NCBI RefSeq assembly: GCF_028476545.1
Contig: NW_026731920.1
Span: forward strand, 62,001 to 126,000
Direction: 5' to 3'
Length of the DNA stretch: 64,000 nucleotides
From: Physella acuta
Taxonomy: Eukaryota; Mollusca; Gastropoda; Physidae
Below, piece by piece: positions 44,410-57,900 of the stretch (position 1 is the stretch's first letter; the number at the start of each line of letters is the position of its first letter). Made by a program: the position numbers and the translations under genes. The notes below the pieces were generated by a model that was not told the origin of the DNA, ran no database searches, and worked only from the letters and a program-made list of their open reading frames with translations.

Positions 44410-45275
44410 CGACCCCTAGTTCTCCTTCCACTCCACCACAGCTCAATATTGTAAGTACAAATGTCATCACGGATGGAGAACCTTACACTGTGACATGTGA
44501 TGCAGCACGTGCTAATGTTCCAGCAGATGCTGATAGCATTTTTGCATTGCTAATAACATGGACAGAAGGAACGTCTATCCCAATAACATTTGCAAGCTAT
44601 GTACCGTTTCTGCCTGAGTTAAATTCAACGGTAAGTTAAATAGCAATCTTCATTCCCTGATATCGGTTGGGGATTTCAAAACAAATATCCAACTTAATTT
44701 CCCCTCGAACAAACTTGAATTAAATGTTTAATATAGAACAAAAATATTATTCGCCAATATAAGTTTACATAATAGGATAAATAAATGTATTTTAAAAAAC
44801 TTTGTGTAAGCATTACGTCACTTATGCATTCATTTTCGGGGTGGTGCCCATCATATGTGTTGTCGTAAGATCGATATACTTTAGATTACTTTATTCGTGT
44901 TCAATTGTTAGCTAATACATTTTTATATTGATAAGTAACTTGTTGGTGCAATTCGTAGAGTTCTAATTTCTATTTGGCTTGAGCATTGTTATGTTAGTTT
45001 TAACTTAGTATTCGTAAGTTATAAGTAAATATAAACAACATAATGTTTTCAGTACATACTTGAACCGTCGCCTGCTAGAAATTGGACTGCTCAATTCACC
45101 GGAGCCTTGCAAGAAACTTCGGATAAGCCAAACAATAGAGACACAATGAGAATAGAAATGGTTGTCTATGATGCTAAATGTACAGATGCTGGCGTGTTCT
45201 ATTGCCTCGTTACATATTTTAATACAGCTGGTCAGCTGGAATCAATAGCATCTTATCAAAATGTCACTGGTGCAT
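44410..45275 (+). CDS. Ig-like domain 1 exons of an Ig-superfamily gene
   Basis: Exons 44410-44630 and 45053-45275 join in phase 0 into one V/I-set-like Ig domain of about 145 residues. It opens with a proline/serine/threonine linker (T-P-S-S-P-S-T-P-P), then Y-T-V-T-C as the first cysteine strand, I-T-W-T-E as the core tryptophan, and D-A-G-V-F-Y-C as the second cysteine strand. The exon at 44410 begins in phase 1 after TTTTTGCAG, so an upstream exon with the signal peptide must exist; I could not place it. The protein is likely secreted or on the cell surface. I cannot name the family; snail FREPs and other Ig lectins are candidates only by organism. Confidence 0.8.
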
Positions 45276-45517
45276 GTAAGTTGCCATATATTGCTGTTAT
45301 TTATAGAGTGGTCTGTAACGTTAAATTCAATTTTGAAAACGAAGTTGTTAACACTCGAAAATAATACTTTGCAGATAAATACAAAATTAATATTTATTTA
45401 TTTGCTGTAAAAAAAAGGCTTAGTTTTAAAATATCATGTTAAAGATACTGTAATACACTTTTTAAAAAAATAAATGATGTCCTGTTTTTATTGTCATTAT
45501 TTCATGTTGTTAAACAG

Positions 45518-46042
45518 CAAGAGTATTTCCAGTGGCTTTTTATTTAACGCCACATTATGAGCAGGGTCTTCGTCCATATTTTTCTGCAAATTACGTGGGA
45601 ACCATTGTTACTCTGTCATGCATTGCAACCGTGAGTATTATCTGTTTTTCTGCTTGATAAATTTAAAATCACATTTGGACGTGAAGATAAAATTGTACAG
45701 TCTTGTTTAATGATTTCGTTTAACAAGAATCGCGTTAGCAAATTGTTTATGCATTGTAACAAAACATTTTTTCGATAAAGGGACCGAGAGAACTTACCTT
45801 TAACTGGACGTATGGCTATACAAGCGAAGACGTCAACAGCTTCACGGAATATCCAATACAAAGTGATATATCAGTTTTTGAGCCGGTGCTGGAAAGTTCA
45901 GGATCTAACTGTGAAAAATATCGCCACGTTTCGACCCTAAGTTTTCAAACAAATGATGATGGTTTAAGATACGTATGTAAAGCTACAGAAAACAACACAG
46001 ATACTATTGTTGGCAATATAACAATATACACAGCAACACACG
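45518..46042 (+). CDS. Ig-like domain 2 exons of the same gene
   Basis: Exons 45518-45630 and 45781-46042 follow in phase 1 and join in phase 0. They encode a second Ig-like domain: V-T-L-S-C as first cysteine strand, F-N-W-T-Y as tryptophan core, L-R-Y-V-C-K-A-T as second cysteine strand, with an extra cysteine in S-N-C-E-K. The last exon ends in phase 1 at a GT donor, so the gene goes on. It is the same two-exon-per-domain layout as domain 1, split at the same structural point, which suggests domain duplication. Confidence 0.78.
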
Positions 46043-46189
46043 GTAATTTATTTTAAACTTTTAAAATTATAGTCGTTTAATCTTTTTGATGTAGATGTTT
46101 CTGCTTTAAAAAGTTCAAATTATGAATGCGCATGTCTAAATCATTATGTGCGTTTGCGTATGCCTATTGCCTTCGTAGAGATATATCTA

Positions 46190-46295
46190 TCTGTATCAGA
46201 GTAAGGATAACGCCAAGGGTAAGGGTGAGATTGAGTGTGGAGATGAGCGTAAGTGTAAGGGTAAGAGTGAGGGTTAAGGTTTATGTTTTTGGGTG
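46190..46295. repeat. Degenerate TAAGGG-type tract
   Basis: Variants of TAAGGG, GTGAGG and GTAAGG over about 100 bp, on the opposite strand sense to the CCCTAA tract at 17,125. Confidence 0.55.
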
Positions 46296-49028
46296 TAGTC
46301 GTGGGTGTATTTATATGTTCACATATTGATGTAGCTAGCCTTTGCTCCAGCCATTTATAGTCATACCTAAATTTAAATGTTAACCTAGAGATGCTTGATT
46401 TTTATGAAATATTTTAAGGAAAATTAAACATTCATCATCGGGTAATTATAAAAATGATCTTACTCCCCAACAACACGACGCGTTACACACAGGGGCGGAA
46501 CTACAGTGCCGCCAGACCCCGCAATGCGGGGGGGCCCAGACCAATTGGGGGCCCAAAAATCCTGGCTAAATTATTTTAAAAAAAAAAAAAAATTAGGCGG
46601 AGGTCGAGTTATCTTTCTTCTACAGTTACAAACAAACACGATAGTCGGCAAACGTCTTTGAGAAAAATGCACTGACTATAGCTCGAGAGACCGCCAGACA
46701 TATAGACAACTTCAAAGACGAAGCATCTGAAATTTGACTGTGCCGGTACGCTTTGAAATCGGGCTGGGGAAATGTTGCGGCGAGGCGACTATCCTGGTCT
46801 TCTAGAAGATCGGAAAAAGTCGGCACTATTGATGTAGATGTTTATCGGCGCTTTCTTGTCCCCTTCCCTTCCCAACTCTCTCCCCCCCTCCCCCCTACCC
46901 CTCACTTCTACCCCTCACCACACCCTTACTCTTACAATAAGATGTAATGCATAGATTAACGAACCGTCTATGAACTGTAAACTGACCACTTCTGCACATT
47001 TTGTTAAAGACACTAGTCAGTAGTTGTTCATTTACCTGAAGAACAGGGGCGGAACTACAGTCTCGCCAGACCCCGCAATGCGCGGGGGGGGGGGGGGGGA
47101 GGCCGTTTAGGGGCCCACGGCCGACCAACATTTTTTTTTTTAAATTTTGAATTTAATTTTTGCCTTAATATTTGGTTTGTAAAAGAAAAACACTGTAGCT
47201 GCGGTACGATTATCTTTATTTTACAGTCACTATACCACGCTCTTCCGCAAAAGATAAAATCCATTACACAAACTACAGTGTAAAATATAGGCAACTCTTC
47301 AAATTTTTAATGACTTCTTTGACTCGTTGCCCCCCCCCCCTCCTTTTGATAGCTAAATAGAGGACACGTAACTGTTTGACCGATCCTCCAAAGTATACTG
47401 TGGCGGATGGGGCAGGGGATGGGGACCAAAAAGGGGGTTAAAAAATTGTCGACAAATTCTTTACATATTTAAAACAGTTATTTATAGTTGTATTTTTTAA
47501 CCATCGTCAAGGCCGAGTTCTATTTCCCTACAATCAAACACACGCTGTCGCCGGCAAAATTCTTTTTAAAAAAACAACAAAGTCCATAGCACGAAAAACC
47601 GCTACATATGAAGTGGGCTTGCAATACTTTCATGATGCGCGGTTCTTATTTGTGTTTGTGATAGTGGTTGAATTTGTATCCTGTACTATCTTGTATCGTA
47701 CAAATAATTAAAAAAAATAATATAATACTAGAAACTTCAGTTTTATATACGTTTACTTGTTTTTGATTTTACAAGAAATATAGTAAACTTTTAAGGCCTA
47801 TACTTCAAATTATCTCCCCTGAGTAAGTTTTACAATGGGCGATGCTGACATACATAGATCAAGGCGTTTTGTTGTCCCTTTCAAGTTTTTTCCCGAGCCG
47901 ACCCCTATCCCATCCCTCTTTCTCAACCTCACAAGTATCGAGGAGATAAATGTATCGTTTATGAACTACTTCCTAACCGTACGATTCACCACTTCAGCAC
48001 ATTTTGTCAGACACTAGACAGCACTAGATCTAGTCAACACATATTAATTTACTTTCATAGTATTTGGCACATCTAATTCACAAAACAGGGCAGGTAAGAT
48101 TATTTTTTATATAATTATTTAGAAATTAATTAGAACGTTTAGAATTAATTGAACATTATTAATAGTCATTGAGGTGGGGGTGTGTGAGGGTCAGGCTTTT
48201 TGTTAATCCCCCCCTCCCCTAAATCAGAAGGTTATCCAACGCGTGACCTGGCCACATACAGTTGTACATGTGAAAAACATTTTTCTCTCTATTATTATTA
48301 TGCATTACTGCATCATTCACTTAATCGCCATGAAAACTTGGGAAGCTGTTGAGTACAGCCCCGCAAAGGTTTCTGTCATAGGCCTAACATTTGTACATAT
48401 TTGAGTGGGGACTCCTAACGGAAATATGTGATTTAGCGCCCGTGATCCTGCATAAGCGGATGAGGTTACTACTTGAATACAACTGGCGTCAGTGTCATCC
48501 TGAGCGCAACACATATGAGCAAGTTGGCCCCCACAGACAGTCGTTTAAAAGTTCCCACAACACTAGGAATAAGTCTCGCTACTACACTCGATGACTAAAT
48601 CTAATTAGGTGTCGCACCAATGTTTCTTCCAGGGTAGACTGTTTTCGGGGGAGGGGAGGGGGGGGGGAGCTCTGCCGGAAGAAACAATGTGTCACACCCA
48701 TCACCCGTGCAGTAATGTAACCGGTAGCTCCAAGAGCCCCGTGACTCCCCTGACACCTGGGCCGTCGCCGAGGGATTTACAGCATGCCTTGGCGTGTCTA
48801 GTTGGTAGTGTGGACAAACCCGCGCCCTAAGATCCAAGAAATGAACTGCCGACATTGTTAACATTTAATTCAACTTCTGGAAAACAGGGCACACGGTTAG
48901 TAACGTTTTGACGAAAGCCTCAGTTTAGTGTGTTGGACTAGATTTAGAAAGGGGCCAGCTCGTGTGTTGGAAAACCTCTGATTTATTCGTGTACCAGATG
49001 GAATTTTTTTAAAATTGAGAGCGAACCT

Positions 49029-49032
<4 letters not shown>

Positions 49033-49110
<78 letters not shown>

Positions 49111-49140
49111 TCTATATCTATATATATATATATATATATA
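49033..49140. repeat. (TA)n microsatellite inside the hAT cluster
   Basis: TA run directly before a right-end block of the hAT family (GGGGCCCAAAA). Confidence 0.95.
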
Positions 49141-49292
49141 GGGGCCCAAAAAAATTCTTCGGGGGGGGGGGGGGCTTTTTTTCTAGTTCTGCCACTGATA
49201 CACATGACATGTTGTTGTGATTAGATTTAATTGAATTTTTTTTTTCAAAACCCGATCAGGCCAGAAATGAGTATCCTATGTTCGTATTGTGT

Positions 49293-49397
<105 letters not shown>

Positions 49398-49689
49398 TGG
49401 GGGGCCCAAAAATTTTTTTTGCGGAGTGGCCCATTTTTTCTAGTTCCGCCACTGGTTACACAAATATGATATGCATTACGGTCAAATAATTTTACAGTTA
49501 ATTTAACTTACCCTTTCCTAGCGAGTATCAGCATCAGGAGATACGATCAAAATATACTAAAATAAAAAAACATCGGAATAATATTGAGTAATACTATATA
49601 TCTTTTCACAGCCTAATCAATTGTCTGTCTGAAATGCTTTTTAATTCCCTTAAAAAAACAACACGATAATAAATATACGTAGACAATAC

Positions 49690-49767
49690 ATCTAATATAT
49701 AAAGTTCAATTCTGTGTGTGGCGGGCGGACGGGCGGACGGACCGAGGATTCCAAATTCTAATGTAAG
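49690..49767. repeat. Helitron-like left end fragment
   Basis: TCTAATATATAAAGTTCAAT followed by GGCGGGCGGACGGGCGGACG resembles the 5' ends of invertebrate Helitrons. A SINE follows at 49,768. Confidence 0.4.
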
Positions 49768-50005
49768 TTTCCCTTTCAAACCTGACGGTCTGTGGGGCAA
49801 GTGAAGTAGAGTTCACTTGTTTCTGTGTCCTCGGCATATGAAGAGATAATGTGGTCAGCACTATGCCCAGCCGCCTTTACTTTCCCTAACGTGAGTTAGC
49901 TACCCATCAGAGTTTGGTGGACTCATGGACGGTCTACTGACTTGAACCCGGATTCGAACTCGAGACTTACGGGTTAGCAGTCCAGCTCTCTACCGCTAGA
50001 CTAAT
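49768..50005 (-). mobile_element. tRNA-derived SINE (family 1), near full length
   Basis: Almost identical to 16,633-16,882, including the tRNA-like head with B box GAGTTCGAATCC (reverse strand). The high similarity marks it as one of the youngest copies here. Confidence 0.85.
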
Positions 50006-50829
50006 AACTAATAGAATTAAGAAAAAAATGAAATTCCAATGTGCTCATCGTCTAAAATCAGGATTTAAAAAAAAACAATTTATTGAAGGTGTTGTAAAAC
50101 AATTTTCATTTTTCAAACTTATGGTGATAATAATTGTTGGCTTGTCCATCAAACAAAATTTTAAAAAATGTATTACCATTCACAAAAACTTGAATTATCT
50201 ACATTTAGCTCATTACGTCCCTTGATAAATTAGAAAAACACAATTACTTCCCTTTATTAAAAAGCATTACATAGCTAGGAAAAAATGCACCTTTTATTAC
50301 ATTGCTTTGGTGTTGGGAAAAAGAATTACATAATTAGCGTGGATTGATCAAGTGAAATGTGGTAGGTATTTTAAATACTGCCTGTTATTTATTTTGTACA
50401 CTGAACGTATTGTTTTCTTCTTATTATTTTTAATCAAAGACAGTTGAAATAACAAAAGATAACTTTATTCGAGAACGGGAAGTCTCGCAGGTTATTATTT
50501 GTGTCTTTTGTTTGTACACGAAGGGGAATTCGTTTTTGTCTGTCGCACTAAACATGATAAACGTCGATCGTCTTTTTTACCTTACCATAGTGCGTACCCC
50601 TTTTTTAAGCAGACGTTTTAACAGCACCTTTAGCAGTGTAAAGTTTTACTACGTTCTCGGTTGTAAAGTCAAGATCGAAAAAAAAATTGTTTAAGAGCTA
50701 TGTTTATGCTTTGCACCGCAAATATTTTTTAAAATCGACAACAGTTAAGAAGCCAGCTCCTAAATGTCCTCTATGACGGCTTCCAGTTTGCGAATAAGCT
50801 TGGGCTATTGTAATTGTTCTCTATATTGA

Positions 50830-51165
50830 AACAGGCGCGTCCGCCGGCGCTCCGACAGGATTCGATTTGGCGCCCTGGGCTTTCCTATGAGCGTTATGGT
50901 GCATAATTTTGTTTTAAACAGTGCGATGGACTATGGATAGGAAAGGTTACTATAGTCTTTAAGTGAATCAAATTCGCGCATCCTCCGGCGCCCCGACAGG
51001 GTGCTATTTGGCGCCCCGGGCCTTCCCATGTTTGCCATGACGCCTACGTTGGTTTAAGTGAGTGCAATACATCGGGGTATTTTAGTCGTTTACTAAGCTG
51101 AAACAGGCGGTTCCGCCGGCGCCCCAGCATGGTGCGATTTGGCGCCCTGGGCTAGACTGTTAGCA
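50830..51165. repeat. Three-unit tandem repeat with GGCGCC boxes
   Basis: Three units of about 125-145 bp, each with GAAACAGGCG or AAATTCGCGC, then CCGCCGGCGC, GATTTGGCGCCCTGGGC and an AGTGCGAT box. Related to 13,140-13,330. Confidence 0.7.
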
Positions 51166-51494
51166 CTTTGCGTTTATGTGTTTGCGTTTGTGTTATATTT
51201 GCGTTTATTTTGTGAGTGTTTTGGGTTTCGTTGGTTTTGGCTAGGGTGGGCAATGCCGAGTAAATGCTGATTACTAAACACACATGTCATGGTACTTTAC
51301 AGATAGGTTTTTCACAGAGCCCAGTGCAGGGCTTGGCCGAGACGGCTAATATATACAATAAGTAACCAATCCGGATGATACACGACCGTGTGACACCACT
51401 GAAGCTGCGATAAAATAAGGTCACGCATTAGAAAAAATGTAAACGTCAGGAAATAATGCCAGTTATCGTAGTTGCGAAATGTATTAACAATAGC

Positions 51495-52240
51495 ACATTG
51501 ACTTGACTTATTCCTCTCTGCTCCTTATGGAACAGGGCCTCAACCATTTCCTTCCATTTTATCCGATCCCGGCTATTAATTTTGCCGTCTCCCAAGACAT
51601 CCCTGTTGGCTTCAGTTCTTCAAGAAGACTCCGCCTCCAGGTCTGTCTTGGGCGCCCTCTCGTCCGCTTTCCCTGGAGGTTCCACTCAATCGCTTGCCGT
51701 GTAACATTTGAGAGAGCCTTTCGTAACGTGTGACCCACCCAGCGCCACTTCTTCTTATTTGCACAGCCATAGCCATCTGCACTTTGACCTGCCATCTCAA
51801 TCGTAATATCTGTCTAAGTGTCTAAGGCATCTGTTCATGAAGATCTGTATCTTAGCTGTGCTTGCTTTGGAGATTCTCCATGTCTCTGTTCCATACAGCA
51901 GAACTTCCTTAACATTGAGTAAAATATCATAATTTTTGTGGTAATGGAGATGGCATAACTTTTCCATATGGGTCGCAAAAATGTAAAAGCGCAGCGGGCT
52001 CTATTGATTCTAGCACGTATGTCCTCCTCTGTGCCTCCCGTTTTGCTGATCTTGTTGCCCCATCATTTGCATGTCTTCAATCATAATATATTGTCACTGC
52101 ACTGGTGCCTCCTGGTTATTGTTAATTCTCATCACTTCTGTCTTTTCTTTGTTGATCTTGAGACCTACTCGCTGAGAGATGGCTCGTAAAGCATCAACTT
52201 TTTCTTTCATGTTTTGTAGCCTGTGCGAGAGTAGCACATT
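51495..52240 (-). mobile_element. RTE-like LINE 3' remnant (pseudogene)
   Basis: Minus-strand frames read L-L-S-H-R-L-Q-N-M-K-E-K and V-G-L-K-I-N-K-E-K-T-E-V-M-R-I (end of the reverse transcriptase fingers/thumb), then a broken middle with traces of E-V-L-L-Y-G-T-E-T-W, then W-R-W-V-G-H-T-L-R-K ... G-K-R-T-R-G-R-P-R-Q-T-W-R-R-S. This is the usual C-terminus of RTE/craniofacial-development-protein-like LINEs. It has several frameshifts and stops and no upstream RT core, so it is an old 5'-truncated copy. Confidence 0.8.
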
Positions 52241-52839
52241 AGGCCGTGTAAATTTTTTATGTGAAGGGGTCGCACAAATATGACATCCCGCTGGTTTGAA
52301 TGAACTTTTTTTACAACGTCCTATCTAACACATCGCCACACAACATATCATGCCCCTCAAAAATAAAGTCTAAATTACGAACCCCTCCAACCCCGCCACG
52401 TATAAACTACTTCTTAAATATCAAATATTAAATTAGCTTTTTGTCGTTTCGTTAGGGGTTATAGCTAAGCATGGCTGACTACGTCGAACATAATTTTGTC
52501 AGTTGTTTCCCTTTATAATATGTAATTTAGCATCTATTTTATGAGGCCAGATTGTTTCCCACCCCCATTATTCGACGTTCATTATTAAATAGTGAAATAT
52601 TTTTTACCGAAAAACCGGAGATTCAATTGATTTTGAAAATGAATCTTCATTTGAATTCACAAAACTATTTTTTTTTTAATGTTGATTATAGGCTGTTGAA
52701 GTGGAGTCCAAATGGAGTCCTGCCGGTTGGCGTTTTTTTAAACCAAATCTGGATATTTTTATTAAATCTTTTTTTTTAAGTTAGGAAAGCTACTTTCGCT
52801 TTTGGCTTCAAAACAAATACAAGTTTTAGAATCAGAATT

Positions 52840-53465
52840 TTATGAATTTAGATCTAGAATTCGAGATAGATCTAGAATCTAATCTAGATTCTAGATCTTT
52901 CTAGATAAAGAATTGACTTTTCAACTTTTCAGATTTTAATAAAGAATCTAGATTCTAGATCTAGAATTTTATTTAGAATACAACCGACTCATTAGATTTA
53001 GTTTTAGTGGTAGTGGTAGGGACCGTAGTCTAAACTCTAAAGATTTTAAAGAAGAGTAAAGAACTAAAGATTCTTTACTAAAGAAGACGTCGTAAAGTCA
53101 AGTGACCAAGTCTAAAGAATTAAAGAACTTTAGTAATTAGATTCTACTTTAGTGTACTAACTTAGTACTAAGTAAATTAATATTAATAATAATAGTACTA
53201 GTACAGTATACATACATACACTAAGTCTAAGTTATAAACTGTAGATAGATATTAATAAGAGATCTAGATCTAGTTATAAGTTATAGTCATAGTCTGATAT
53301 ATCATATAGGCCTAACAAATCGTCAAATAGTCAAATAGTATTATAATTTATTTACTAGATCTAGGGCCTAAGTATTTTATTTAGATCTAGATCTCTGATC
53401 TATGCCTTATTTTAGTTAGCTGGGCGTTAGACCTAGAAACTAGATCTATAATTAAATAATATATA
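52840..53465. repeat. Low-complexity CTAGAT-rich tract
   Basis: Dense TCTAGA, AGATCTAGA and TAGTACTAG words, many self-complementary. Similar texture returns at 53,830-54,230, 54,480-54,640, 60,350-60,820 and 61,738-61,990. Confidence 0.7.
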
Positions 53466-53477
53466 TAGTATATAGAC

Positions 53478-53757
53478 CAGTGGCGTAGCGAGGTCGGGTA
53501 GCACCAGGTGCGGCACTTAATGGTGTCACCCCCCCCCCCCCCCCCCCCCAGAGGCGATGCGACCCTTCCCGGGGACAAACTTTCAAGTTTTCGATTTGCA
53601 CCCCCCCCATCAACTTTTCAATTTGCACCCCCCCCTCAACTTTTCAATTTGCACCCCCCCCTCAAGTTTTTCTCTATATATTTTGCTATTTTTTGCCTTG
53701 GTGTCACCCCCCTAAATGGTGTCACCCGGTGCGGTCCGCACCCCCCCCCCCATCCTG
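53478..53757. mobile_element. Composite CAGTGGCGTAGC-family hAT MITE with 8-bp target duplication
   Basis: Left end CAGTGGCGTAGCGAGGTCGG; right end CCCATCCTG. Flanks carry ATATAGAC (53470-53477 and 53758-53765). Inside at about 53,549 starts an AGAGGCGATGCGACCC block, as in the copy at 36,381. Confidence 0.88.
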
Positions 53758-54233
53758 ATATAGACTATAGAGTATTTTCTTTTATAGTGAACTATATGAA
53801 TACTTTTATTAATATTATTATTAGGTGTTAGTATTTATATTAGTTTAGTACTTAATAGCTAGTAGTATTTAAGCTAGATTTAGTAATAATAGAATAATTA
53901 GCTAGATTTACGATCATTTTGTAAAAATAGAAACCTTTGGCCTTTAGACTTAACTTTTGAATTTAGGCCCATAAATTTTTCTTTAGACTTTCTTTTGCTT
54001 AGAAAGTTTAGGCTTGATTAAATTAGTAATTTGACCCTATGTATTAATCATATTATTATAGTTAATTAGGCCTATAGGCCCCTAATTTAAATTAGACCTA
54101 TTTAGTAATAAAGACTTTGCCTTTATTCATTTTAATAAATAGGCCCCTATTTTAAATCAATGCCATATTTTAAAAAATAATTCCTTCTCCTAGTACTTTT
54201 TCTTTTAGTACTAGATCTAGAAGTAGATAAACT

Positions 54234-54474
54234 CAGTGGCGTAGCCAGGATCGTCTCAAGGGGGCGGTTCCAATTTTTACCCGGGGACAAACTTTCGATT
54301 TGCACCCCCGCCCTCAAACTTTCGATTTGCACCCCTCCCTCAAACTTTCGATTTGCACCCCCCCCCCCTCAAACTTTCGATTTGCACCCCCCCCCTCATA
54401 CTTTTTATATATACCGAGGGGTCTATGGGGGGGGGGTTATGACCCCCCCTAACCCCCCCCTGCCTACGCCACTG
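54234..54474. mobile_element. CAGTGGCGTAGC-family hAT MITE with 8-bp target duplication
   Basis: CAGTGGCGTAGCCAGGATCG and CCTGCCTACGCCACTG are inverted ends; GATAAACT flanks both sides (54226-54233, 54475-54482). The interior has four copies of the unit TCAAACTTTCGATTTGCACC. Confidence 0.92.
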
Positions 54475-54746
54475 GATAAACTAGATATTACACGGTGACA
54501 GTAGGCTAGACCTAATAACCGTAATTACTAATTAGTCGTCTGCTTAGTATAGACAAGTTATAGTGTACCAGTATTACTAGATAAAATTCTATATCTAGTA
54601 GTAGCTCTAGAAATTCCAAATTTGATTTAAGCCCAAAGTGGGCCTAAAATTGGATTAATCTAGTAATTACTATTATTAGGGCCTAATTAGTTTAATTGTA
54701 ATAAGCTTTGTTTGGCTTTGTGTTACTGTCATTGAGCTTTTAATTT

Positions 54747-54958
54747 TGAGGTGGATTGTAATGACTGACGAGAAGCCGCGTTGGTTGTTAACAGTCTTTA
54801 TTATGTACAGACGCCATGATGCAAAGAGAGAAGGTGGCCAGAGACAACTATATATAGATAACAACATGTAAGGGACATCATTCAAGATAACAATATAAAT
54901 ATAATACTAATACAGAGAGTGAGTTCCCTTGACCTCACAATTAACTCAATCTATTACA
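54747..54958 (-). repeat. LTR (3' LTR of the gypsy-type element)
   Basis: 212 bp, TG...CA, next to a purine-rich tract (reverse strand AAGGGTAAAGGGA) on its inner side. Confidence 0.92.
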
Positions 54959-57900
54959 TCCCTTTACCCTTAGAACACAATAACACATCTCTCAATAGAA
55001 CAATTGATAGTATCCTAAAATCACCAATTATATTGTAACATGAACACTATGGTAGATTACATCCTTACAAACAATGCACAATATGCTACAACATAATCAA
55101 AATACAAAAACAATGATGTCAAAGTCCTTTTGACCTTTAAAATCATAGGTCTAACTTATTTGGGACTTTGATTGTCCTGTTTGACCTTCTCAGTGGCCTT
55201 TGATTTGGTGACTCAATATTCTGACCATTTGGATTCTCTATCTCAGGAGGTCTAGGATTTAAATCATTAACTCCAGAATTTACATTTTCTGACTCCAGAC
55301 AACTTGGTTCACTCATATCAACAGAACTTGGTTGTGGAACAAACTGAGTTGGTGTGAACTGATCAGACTTGGTGGGATTGACAGATTCACACTTATTATC
55401 TGCACAAGTTATTTTTAACTTTATAAGGCACAGGTCCTGTACATTGAACAATTTGACCTGGTATCCATTTTTCCTTTCTCCCATAATTTCTTAGATACAC
55501 ATTCTTATTAACACCAAATTCTCTTTCAATGCATGAGTTGTCATGATTTAATGGAACTATTTTTGAATTGGCATCTGAAAGTATTAAATGGCAAAAATCT
55601 TTTTTTCTTTTCTTTTGATGTTACCCTTTTAGTTTCTGTAAGTGCTAATGATGTTAGCAAAGTTGTTTGATGATCACATTCCTTCTTACTAATGTATTTG
55701 AAATTGCCATATCACCATAATCATTTATTAAGTTACAAATACTTTGTTTAGGCAACTCTGACTGATAATGGACTGCATCTTCTCCATCTTTTATATTATC
55801 TTCACAAAGGTTTTTATTTCTTATTTTATATGGCCTTAAGTCATCATTCACAGACTCTTCAGGCCAACCATTCTTACAGTACTCATATACTTTTATTAAG
55901 CACTCATCTTTTTGTGTTTCTCTTTTAATATCATTCACATTTATATTGGAGTTATCCATGATAGTGAAGAGAACAAATACATCTTCTGGTACATAGCTCA
56001 GGCTTTGGTTTTTTTAAAGGTAATCTACTAAGACTATCTGCACTATTATCAGATCCAGGTTTGTATTTCAATTCATAATTGTATGCAGTTAGTGTGATAG
56101 CCCATCTTTGAATTCTTGGTGAGGCATGCTCAGGTAGGGTTTTGTTTTCTCCAAATAAACCTAGCAATGGTTTATGATCTGTAAAGATGGTGAACTTCCT
56201 ACCAAACAGAAACTTATGAAATTTCTTAACACCAAAAATGATGTCTAAGCCTTCCCTATCTAACTGAGAATAATTTTTCTCAGCCTGGTTCAAAGATCTA
56301 CTGGCAAAAGCAATGGGTCTGTCACCCTTCTCATCCATGTGGGACAAGACTGCTCCTACACCATCTGGTGAAGCATCACATGTCAATACAAGTCTTTTCC
56401 CTGGGTCATAGTGAGTTAGTAAGGTGTCAGAAGACAAAGCCTCTTTTGCTGTATTAAAAGCAGCTTCTTGTTGTTTACCCCAGTGCCAAGTTGCATTTTT
56501 CTGTAGCAGCTTGTACAGTGGTGATAGTTTACCAGACAGATTCCCTATGAACTTTGCATAGTAATTTATCAAGCCCAAAAAAAGCTCTTAGTTGTTGGGT
56601 ATTTTCAGGTTTGGGTGCTTCTTTAATGGCTTTTGTTTTCTCAGGTTGAGGTCTGATACCTTGTTTGCTCAATATATAACCAAGAAAACTAATTTCTGTC
56701 AGCATGAATTGACATTTATCTTTGTTTATCTTTAAACCTTTTTCACCAACAATTTTCAATACTTTATCAAGTGTTTTAAGATGTTCAGTGTCATTCTTAC
56801 CAGTTATGTACACATTGTCAAAGTACACACAAACATTTGGAATGTCCTTAAAAATACTGTCCATGACAGCTTGGAAAATTCCAGGGCTGGATGATATGCC
56901 AAAACATAGTCTTTCATATTGGTAGAGTCCTTTATGTGTGTTTATTGTCGTATAGACTTTTGAATCTGGATGCAGTTCTAGTTGAGTGTAAGCATGACTA
57001 AAGTCTAATTCAGTGAATTTGTCTCCTCCTGCCAAATTCAAAGAAATTTCCTCAATGTTAGGTATAGGGTACCTATTTAGCTCTATTTGCTTATTCAGTG
57101 TGGTTTTATAATCTCCACAAATTCTTATAGAACCATCCTTCTTTAACACTGGCACAATGGGCGTTGCCCAATCGGAATAGTCTACCTTCTTTATAATGCC
57201 ATTAGATTCCAATCTACTTAGCTCATTTTCAATTTTATTCCTCATTGCATAAGGTGGAACTCTAGCTTTGCAGTATCTTGGATTTGTATCTTTAATGCTT
57301 AACTTCACTGTTCTATCATTTAGTAAACCTGCATTACCAAAAACACATTTATTTTCAGATATAACTTTATCTAGTGAAGTAAGACTAGATTCTTTTACAT
57401 TCTTCAATGAACAAATACTCTCCCAATTTAACTTAAGATCACTTAACCAGTTCCTACCTAGTAATGGCGGTCCATTTCCTTCAACCACAAGAAGAGGAAG
57501 TTTAACACTTTGACCATTATAACTTACATGAACCATACACTCTCCTATTACCGGAACATTGTCACCAGTGTATGTTGTTAGACACTTGTGACACGGCTGT
57601 AGAGACACTGATCCTCCTGTGACAGCGTCAAAATCTTTCTTTGTTATGACTGTTAGAGATGCTCCAGTGTCAAGTTGGAAGCTGATGCTCTTACCGTTGA
57701 TATTAACTTGTACATTGATGGGAGCATGACTTATTGATTTAACAGAGAACAGGTTGAAATCCGGCTGCGAATCAGTTTGAGCATTTTCACAGGTAGAGTG
57801 GTTCATTGGTTGGGTTAGGTAGTCTTGGTGAGAGTTAACATAGTGCTGCCTTTGGTTGCGGTACTGTCTTGACTGGCTAGATTTAGCAACAGACGAAGAC

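Noticed and set aside
44370-44410. ATG followed by M-P-L-N-S-N-V-F-F-F-L-F-A-A, which looks like a signal peptide leading straight into the Ig exon
   Set aside because: The duplicated exon at 62840 has the same acceptor position but an in-frame stop and no ATG upstream, so the conserved boundary is a splice acceptor; the hydrophobic reading is the pyrimidine tract translated.
53508-53831. Proline-rich open frame
   Set aside because: It is a translation of the C-runs in a hAT-type MITE that has a clear 8-bp target duplication.
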